NCBI GenBank assembly: GCA_021234155.1
Contig: JAJEKV010000013.1
Coordinates: forward strand, 5,462,775-5,526,774
DNA length: 64,000 bases
Source of the DNA: Isoetes taiwanensis
Taxonomy: Eukaryota > Streptophyta > Lycopodiopsida > Isoetales > Isoetaceae
Direction of reading: 5' to 3'
The notes beneath the pieces are model-generated. The model searched no databases, was not told where the DNA came from, and saw nothing but the letters and a program-made list of their open reading frames with translations. The position numbers were made by a program, and so were the translations under genes. The first letter of the stretch is position 1. Each line of letters starts with the position of its first letter. Shown here piece after piece: positions 58,437-64,000 of this stretch.

Positions 58437-59085
58437 AGCACCTATTTTCGGATAGGAATCTACTTTGTCTTGTCCGGGCAACTTACATACGAAATCCAAT
58501 AGCAATATTACACTCTCAACCGAGAAGATGATGAGAGCAGTTTAGATGAGGTTCCTAACCTCATATTAAAAAGCTCCTCTTGCTTCTCAATTATCATCGA
58601 ACATTCAGTAGAGAGTCTGGTTGCAGCCTATGACCATGCGATATGGAAAAGCCAAAATTTTGGTGCTCTTGCTCCAATGAACATTGAAACCTGGAGTGCA
58701 CTGGCAGGGATTATGAAAGATGAAACCAACAAAGCTAAAGCCACTGCAGTGAGATTAGAAAAAATCTTTGGATACTTTAATCCTGGACTCGATTTTTATA
58801 TGACCTTTTTTTATGAAGTGTGTATCAAGGACCCTAGTATCCAATTATGCCAAAAGTGATACATGGCTTTCCCAACTGAGGAAAGAGATGATTTTTTCCT
58901 AAAAAGAATGTGGCATGCTCATTGTCCATATTTCAAGTATAAATGCTTCCAAAAAAAATAAAATAAAAAATGCTCTTGCAGATGTGACATTATTTCGTTT
59001 GACCAAGGGGTACTTGCCTAACCATATGGAATCATCCTATGAAGCACTTCCTCAAATGAAAAATGGTGATTATTTCAAAGCTCTT
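58437..59085 (+). CDS. Unassigned ORF directly after the tandem units
   Basis: A frame of at least 118 codons runs to the stop at 58,859. It includes LDEVPNLILKSSSCFSIIIE, AAYDHAIWKSQNFGALAPM, WSALAGIMKDETNKAKATAV and FGYFNPGLDFYMTFFYE. It continues in sense beyond the stop (YMAFPTEERDDFFLKRMWHA), so it is a decayed longer protein. The amino-acid composition is protein-like, with W, Y and D well spread. No domain recognised; the tandem units interrupt its upstream part. Confidence 0.35.
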
Positions 59086-59147
59086 CAATAATGTGCCGAA
59101 ACCTGCTGTCATTGCACATATATCCTACCTGGAGGTGAGAAAGAACA

Positions 59148-60370
59148 ATGATTGAGATGACTATGTGCTATGCTAAAAATTCTGAAGCAAATTTGAAAGC
59201 TCTCTATGGCAATTTAAGAATGGCTAATAATGATGAAAAAACAGATAAACCTGTATCCTTTCTACTGGAAAATGCTGACCAGAATAACATAAATACTAAA
59301 TATAAGAAGGCAAATGTTAAAAAGCCTACACCAAATGTTGTTGTAAAAATGGCACCTAGGATCACTATGGATCTAGGTTTAACTAAATGCCACATCATTA
59401 TCCAGAATGTAAAGATATAGAAGCCTGACAACACCAACAATCAGGGCATGGAAACCATCATAAAAGGAGGAAATAAATATATATATCCTTGGAAGAAACT
59501 ACTCCTTCTGATATTGAACATGTGGAACATACTCAGTGAGGAGTCAAAGTAGCAAGTTTTATAGCATTTGCTTTTACATAATGGGGCTTATACGCTCAAC
59601 CAAAAATATATACTTTTTTTTGGCAAAACTCTTATGAAATACATCATATATTTGACCTATGTTTTTATATGTCTAATAGTTTGTGATTTATTTTGATTTT
59701 TACTAATGAATTTGGTTCATGAATGTCAACATTCAAACTAAGATAATTACTAGGGATATGCGATATTAACAGAAAAAGACACTTGAAAAGCAATAAAGAG
59801 ACAAATGACAAGAGATTTATTCACATTACCATCCTGTCAAAATCCATGGAAAAAATGGATATCATAATAATATTCGATGTAATTATTGGAGAAGCCCTAC
59901 TTGATAGGGGCCTAGATATGGTTGATAAAACAACATATACATGGGGATATGTGGAGCGGATCAGGGATAAAGTATATAAAATTCCAAATTTCGAGGGCAT
60001 GTCAAAGAAAATGCCCATGCAAGAACCCATATCTTGCAAAATACATGGACCCTAACATTGGGTACGTAAGAACAACAGACTTGGGAACTATCCACAATAC
60101 TAAACTAAGGATGGCGTTTGCCATGGGACTTAACCATATCCCAGATTCTAGCTTCAATATACAAAGTTTTATGAAAGACTTTGCTAAGCTATGTCACCAA
60201 TTTTTGGGAAGTACGTAAATATGATGCAATGAACCTAACAGATACAGACAAGGAAAACATTTCTGAGCTCCTGAGATAATATGCACATATGGAAGTAGTT
60301 GAAGTCAGGAAAGACTTACCAAAGAGAACATTTCTATGGAATGATTCAAAAGTCTGCAAAAACCCATGAT
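59148..60370 (+). pseudogene. Possible Penelope-like element, pre-RT region
   Basis: Frames 59,148-59,420, 59,783-60,055 and 59,922-60,218 follow one another. The last contains NIGYVRTTDLGTIHNTKLRM followed by AFAMGLNHIP. The pattern 'hv.TgDl..i.n..Lr.....G....p' resembles, from memory, the segment before the reverse transcriptase in Penelope-like elements. After a frameshift DTDKENISELLR and VRKDLPKRTF continue to about 60,370. The RT palm and GIY-YIG endonuclease are not present before the A-tailed LINE at 60,488. Assignment is tentative; it could be another element class with an analogous motif. Confidence 0.3.
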
Positions 60371-60445
60371 TGCTCTATGTAGTTTTAGTTTAAAGTAGTT
60401 CTGTTAGTGCAACAAGCTTTATGGAACCACGCACCCGCTTTTAAA

Positions 60446-60461
60446 GATAGATAGATAGATA
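60446..60461 (+). repeat. (GATA)n microsatellite
   Basis: Four GATA repeats just before the LINE insertion. Confidence 0.8.
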
Positions 60462-60485
60462 GTATTTTTACATAAAAATGCTTGT

Positions 60486-60487
<2 letters not shown>

Positions 60488-60516
<29 letters not shown>

Positions 60517-61773
60517 GGGCGCCAAAGCTTTATTCACCAACTAGAAACCGAGCAACATAAATGCAAAGAGGATTATAACCCCAAAGTGGACAAACCGATC
60601 CAACCCGAAAGCACAACCACCGCCTATGCAAAAAGAATGAATCAAGGTAAGTATGCCGATCGGTGCTTTCTTCTCTTGATCAAGAGAAGAACAATTGTAA
60701 GCCATAACAATTTTATCTTTATGCCCACCGAAGAACAACCTCATCTGCCGCAGATCTATGCCCTTAAAGATAAACAACCTCCTTCTCTTCGCATTGACCA
60801 TAAAAGCCGACCACATGCGAGATGAAAAGCTCGCTTTCGTTGTTTGGGCCAAACATCGGATAGATAGCAAGCAAAATTTGTTGGCTAGATCGAGACGCGT
60901 GCCAAAAGGGTCAACAACCAAGACCATGCCCGCCAAGCCTCTCACACAAGAAAAACAATGCTCAATACTCTCAACCCTTTGTTTGGCATAAAGGGGCGAG
61001 CTCAAAATCCGATTATCCATTTTATGGACTAACCTCATTGACTCTCGAGGCATCTATGGATCACTTGCCACCACAAAACTACTACTTCGGGTGAAGCGAC
61101 TTATCCCATACCCATATCCAAACACTTTTCCATTGTGGTGAGGGACTGAAGATGCCATCTATTAGATGGAGGCGAGGATTTAATGCACAAGCAATTTATA
61201 CACGAAGACACAAACCGCCCCGGCCGGATATCCCGATGGCAACCCCATATGACTACCTCAATCGTGGACCGTAATCCTGTGGCAACAATGCGCAATATGA
61301 TTCCAGTTACTCTGTCCCATCTGTACAACAAGAACTTTGTTCTAAATGCTTCCCATGACATGAGATGATCGGACTCATACCAAAGCAAATAGTATTGATA
61401 CCACCGCTACCCATCGTCGTTGTGTCTTTGGATGAACAACCACACTTAGAGGCACATTCTCTCGAGTGTCCCGCAAAGGAATCCACCAAAGATGGAGTGG
61501 ACAAATCAAGACATGCCTCGGGATTAATATGGAAAAGAGACCGACAAATGTCCCAAGCCGCAAGCAACCCCTTTAGAAAGGGAGAAGCATTAGGATACGG
61601 ATGCATATGATAAAGCAAAGCCCAAGGAAGGAGGGGCTTAATGGAGGCCTTATGAAATGGGAGACAATGCTGAATCGACTGCACCAACAACCTCAGGCCA
61701 GGAGAATCATCCTTACCAATGAAAATCCTCCAAATGAACTTTTCTTGAGTTGCATCCAAGTTTGATGCATGAC
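60488..61773 (-). mobile_element. 5'-truncated LINE, poly(A)-tailed
   Basis: T29 at 60,488-60,516 is the tail of a minus-strand element. Coding homology begins at 61,759 with EKFIWRIFIGKDDSPG, then PWALLYHMHPYPNASPFLKG, the region following the RT thumb; it matches the nested LINE at 38-39.3 kb. A further minus frame (61,053-60,541) covers the C-terminal part. TGCTTGT occurs before the tail (60,479-60,485) and at 61,774-61,780, a weak candidate for the target duplication. Stops and frameshifts are few. The RT itself is missing. Confidence 0.75.
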
Positions 61774-61799
61774 TGCTTGTTTAATACATACTTGATGCA

Positions 61800-64000
61800 C
61801 AGTTGCTGTATTTGGATTATAATGCAACACAGGTTTTCTTATCATTTGCATGCACACTGTTTTCTACTGTTTGTTTTGTTATTAAGTTCGTGTGTTCTTT
61901 CTGTACTATAGCAGAAGCTTCTTTAGTTAGAGATAATGGGCCTTGCAGCCCCACACGGGATAAGGACTGGCGAAAATCCGGCCGGCGAACCCGGGTCCGC
62001 ACCCCATAATAAGGGCCTGCAGCATCCATTATTTTCTCACGCAGTTAGGGGAGAATATTTCACCTTACGTGGCGCCGTCGTAGCCACAGAACTTTGATTA
62101 ATCCGTTATCAACCACCGTCGGAACAACATTGGAAAAGAGGAAGCGAGCTGCAACAGATTATTTGTTTTAAGATGGCTTGAAATAGGGGAGGGTGCCCAT
62201 TGGCTGCACACTTAAGCGCAAAATTCTAATAGCTTTCAGGTACGAACCTCAATGGCTGCACATGCCACATAGCAACGTGCCCAATGAGATAGCCTATATT
62301 ACGAGGCTAGTAACATGCAAAGTAGACAAAACCAGTTTAAGATATAAGATTTCAAAGTTAAGGGGGTATTGGTACCACCAGGGCTGCGGTAGCGCCCCCA
62401 TAGGATATCAGGAAGCCCATTGAAGGCTGCAATGAGCACACGCGACCGTAATTGAAAAAAAAAAAACACTTATTTTTAAATAATCGTGTTCAAATTTGTT
62501 GAAACAATGCTGGGTTTCACAATAATATCTGAAATCATCATTTGGATTTACAGAGATATCACAAAATCTATCATATTACTGTATAATCAAACAATAGACT
62601 TAAAAACTTATAATGTGTTCCACATCTCAGCTTCTAAATTGGCTCAAGCATGTCGTTGTTGCTATTTCCTTGAATTGACCACTTGGAAGCTCTATCAGCT
62701 GACGAATTACATAACTGGAGAGACAAATCACTATAAAAATATTATATGTAAACAAACGCCTTTGTGCAAGCCTTCTACCTTAATGAAGCAACTTAATAAT
62801 TCATATTACGAACTGTGACAACACTATTTTCCATCGAGAATGTGACTATCTTCCTTCTCAAGCTCCATGCTCTTGTAAACATCTCTTTTGCCCACTAGCA
62901 TCAGCTATTAAATGCAATATTAGCTAAAAAATTCTAATGAAAATGTACACGACAGATTTACTCTCCTATTACTTTACAACAGGCTGCACTATGACCAATA
63001 TGAGTACATAAAATATCAAAACCTACAAATCGATAAAAAGCTTATCTAGCAGCAATATACTCAGTAGAAAGGTATAATTCTTGTTATACTTACCAAGCAT
63101 ATGTGATTTTCTGCGTTACTCCAGCTGACCATAACATAAGCCATATCTAGAAGATACCATTTAAATATGGTAAATTTGCGTCGGAAGAACTTAGATCATG
63201 TGTTTGGAAAAAGGGGCCTGATTTAAAATACCTTCTTTCAAGAACAAAAATGAAATGAAATCAAAGAATAAACTTATGATGTATATATTTCTTCTGGGCT
63301 ATATACCTTTATGTAGATTTTTGTTGCTCCAAAGTATGTCAGGGCAAAATCCAAGAATTGTATCTATACTTGTTGTAAAACAATTGACTGCAAAAACCAT
63401 ATTCTAGATAAGGAAAACCCAATCGATCAGTTTGCCTGTATCTTCAAAATACATCAAATCCGTGGAATTCAAGCTATGGCACATGTTCACGGCTGGTGGT
63501 TTGAAGAATTTTCGCCTTGCCTTCCTTTGCGCAGCCTAACCGGAACCCTAATCGCAGCCTTAACCTGAACTCTGATTAGCCCTAAATGGGCTTTCCACGT
63601 GTGCCAATAGGGCTGGCCACATGATCACTTTTTCTCTGATTCTGATGTCAAAACGGAGGTGGAGGCCTCCGTTTGAGGTCCGAGGGCAGTTTTGAATGTT
63701 CCATCCGGCAGGGGGAGGACCCAAAAAATTTAGTCTGATCTGATGTTCCTCCTCTCTTCCGCAATTCTTCCCCCTCTGTTTCGCCACTCCTGCCCTCTCT
63801 CGTATGAAATTGATATACGAAAGTGGAGGTCAAAAGAATCGCATGTGGCCACCCCTAGTGGCACCGGCGCAGTAGGTGCCCCCAAAACCCAACAACATCC
63901 CCAGGGCAAAATATTCTCCCCTAACTTTATGTGATATGTAATTGGATCCCTCCCTTCTTCTCAGTTTGACACATCATTGATTTTCAAACCATGGTCACAA
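61800..64000. other. No recognisable gene
   Basis: Several frames of 60-110 codons (for example 62,486-62,818) have no known domain. A small hairpin AACGGAGG-tggagg-CCTCCGTT is at about 63,652-63,675. 'gggcctgcag'-like direct repeats near 61,935 and 62,011 flank a GC-rich block. The last 500 bases are CT-rich, as in a plant 5' UTR, so a gene could begin beyond the window. Confidence 0.3.

Overview
This window looks like nuclear DNA of a land plant with a large, repeat-swollen genome. The evidence is plant-type gene fragments (a GT37 fucosyltransferase, a CRF-type ERF transcription factor, an intron-containing eEF1B-gamma), short GT-AG introns, very low gene density and many transposons of every plant class. 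The mix of abundant and diverse LINEs with a possible Penelope-like fragment fits a seed-free vascular plant such as a fern better than an angiosperm. That placement is inference. No intact protein-coding host gene is visible. Most short ORFs are chance frames in AT-rich or repetitive DNA.

Layout. 0-2 kb: an A-tailed retroposed segment on the minus strand and a LINE-like 3' end. 2.4-7.2 kb: two converging decayed hAT-type (DUF4371-like) transposase copies plus a third fragment, interrupted by a 175-bp foldback MITE. 7.5-8 kb: a second type of foldback MITE. 9.4-10 kb: a broken CRF-like AP2/ERF gene (minus). 11-11.5 kb: Copia gag fragment. 11.9-12.75 kb: broken GT37 fucosyltransferase. 14.5-21.15 kb: an almost complete 6.6-kb LINE (minus) with poly(A) and a 15-bp target-site duplication. 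22.4-23.7 kb: Helitron Pif1-type helicase remnant. 28-28.5 kb: pyrimidine-rich microsatellite. 29.9-32.1 kb: seven-exon eEF1B-gamma locus (minus) with frameshifts. 33.4 kb: near-perfect 100-bp hairpin. 34.2-39.6 kb: a second LINE (plus), whose reverse transcriptase is split by a 5'-truncated LINE flanked by a 21-bp duplication. 39.6-42.2 kb: head-to-head LTR elements (opposed primer-binding sites) and a Copia gag-protease fragment. 45.9-47.2 kb: a third LINE family. 48.5-49.2 kb: a 737-bp foldback related to the one at 7.5 kb. 49.7-60.4 kb: the most complex part, a 3.3-kb direct duplication carrying duplicated TRIM retrotransposons, copy-specific insertions, 440-bp tandem units with pol III-like A and B boxes, and unassigned ORFs ending in a motif like the pre-RT region of Penelope-like elements. 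60.5-61.8 kb: another 5'-truncated LINE. The last 2 kb hold nothing I recognise.

The genes do not form a pathway. The window is a layered transposon deposit whose order of events can partly be read from nesting, target-site duplications and occupied/empty comparisons. The most original signals are a small RNA-like fold kept by compensating base changes in four LINE-type 3' ends, and the duplicated, structured array at 49.7-60.4 kb.
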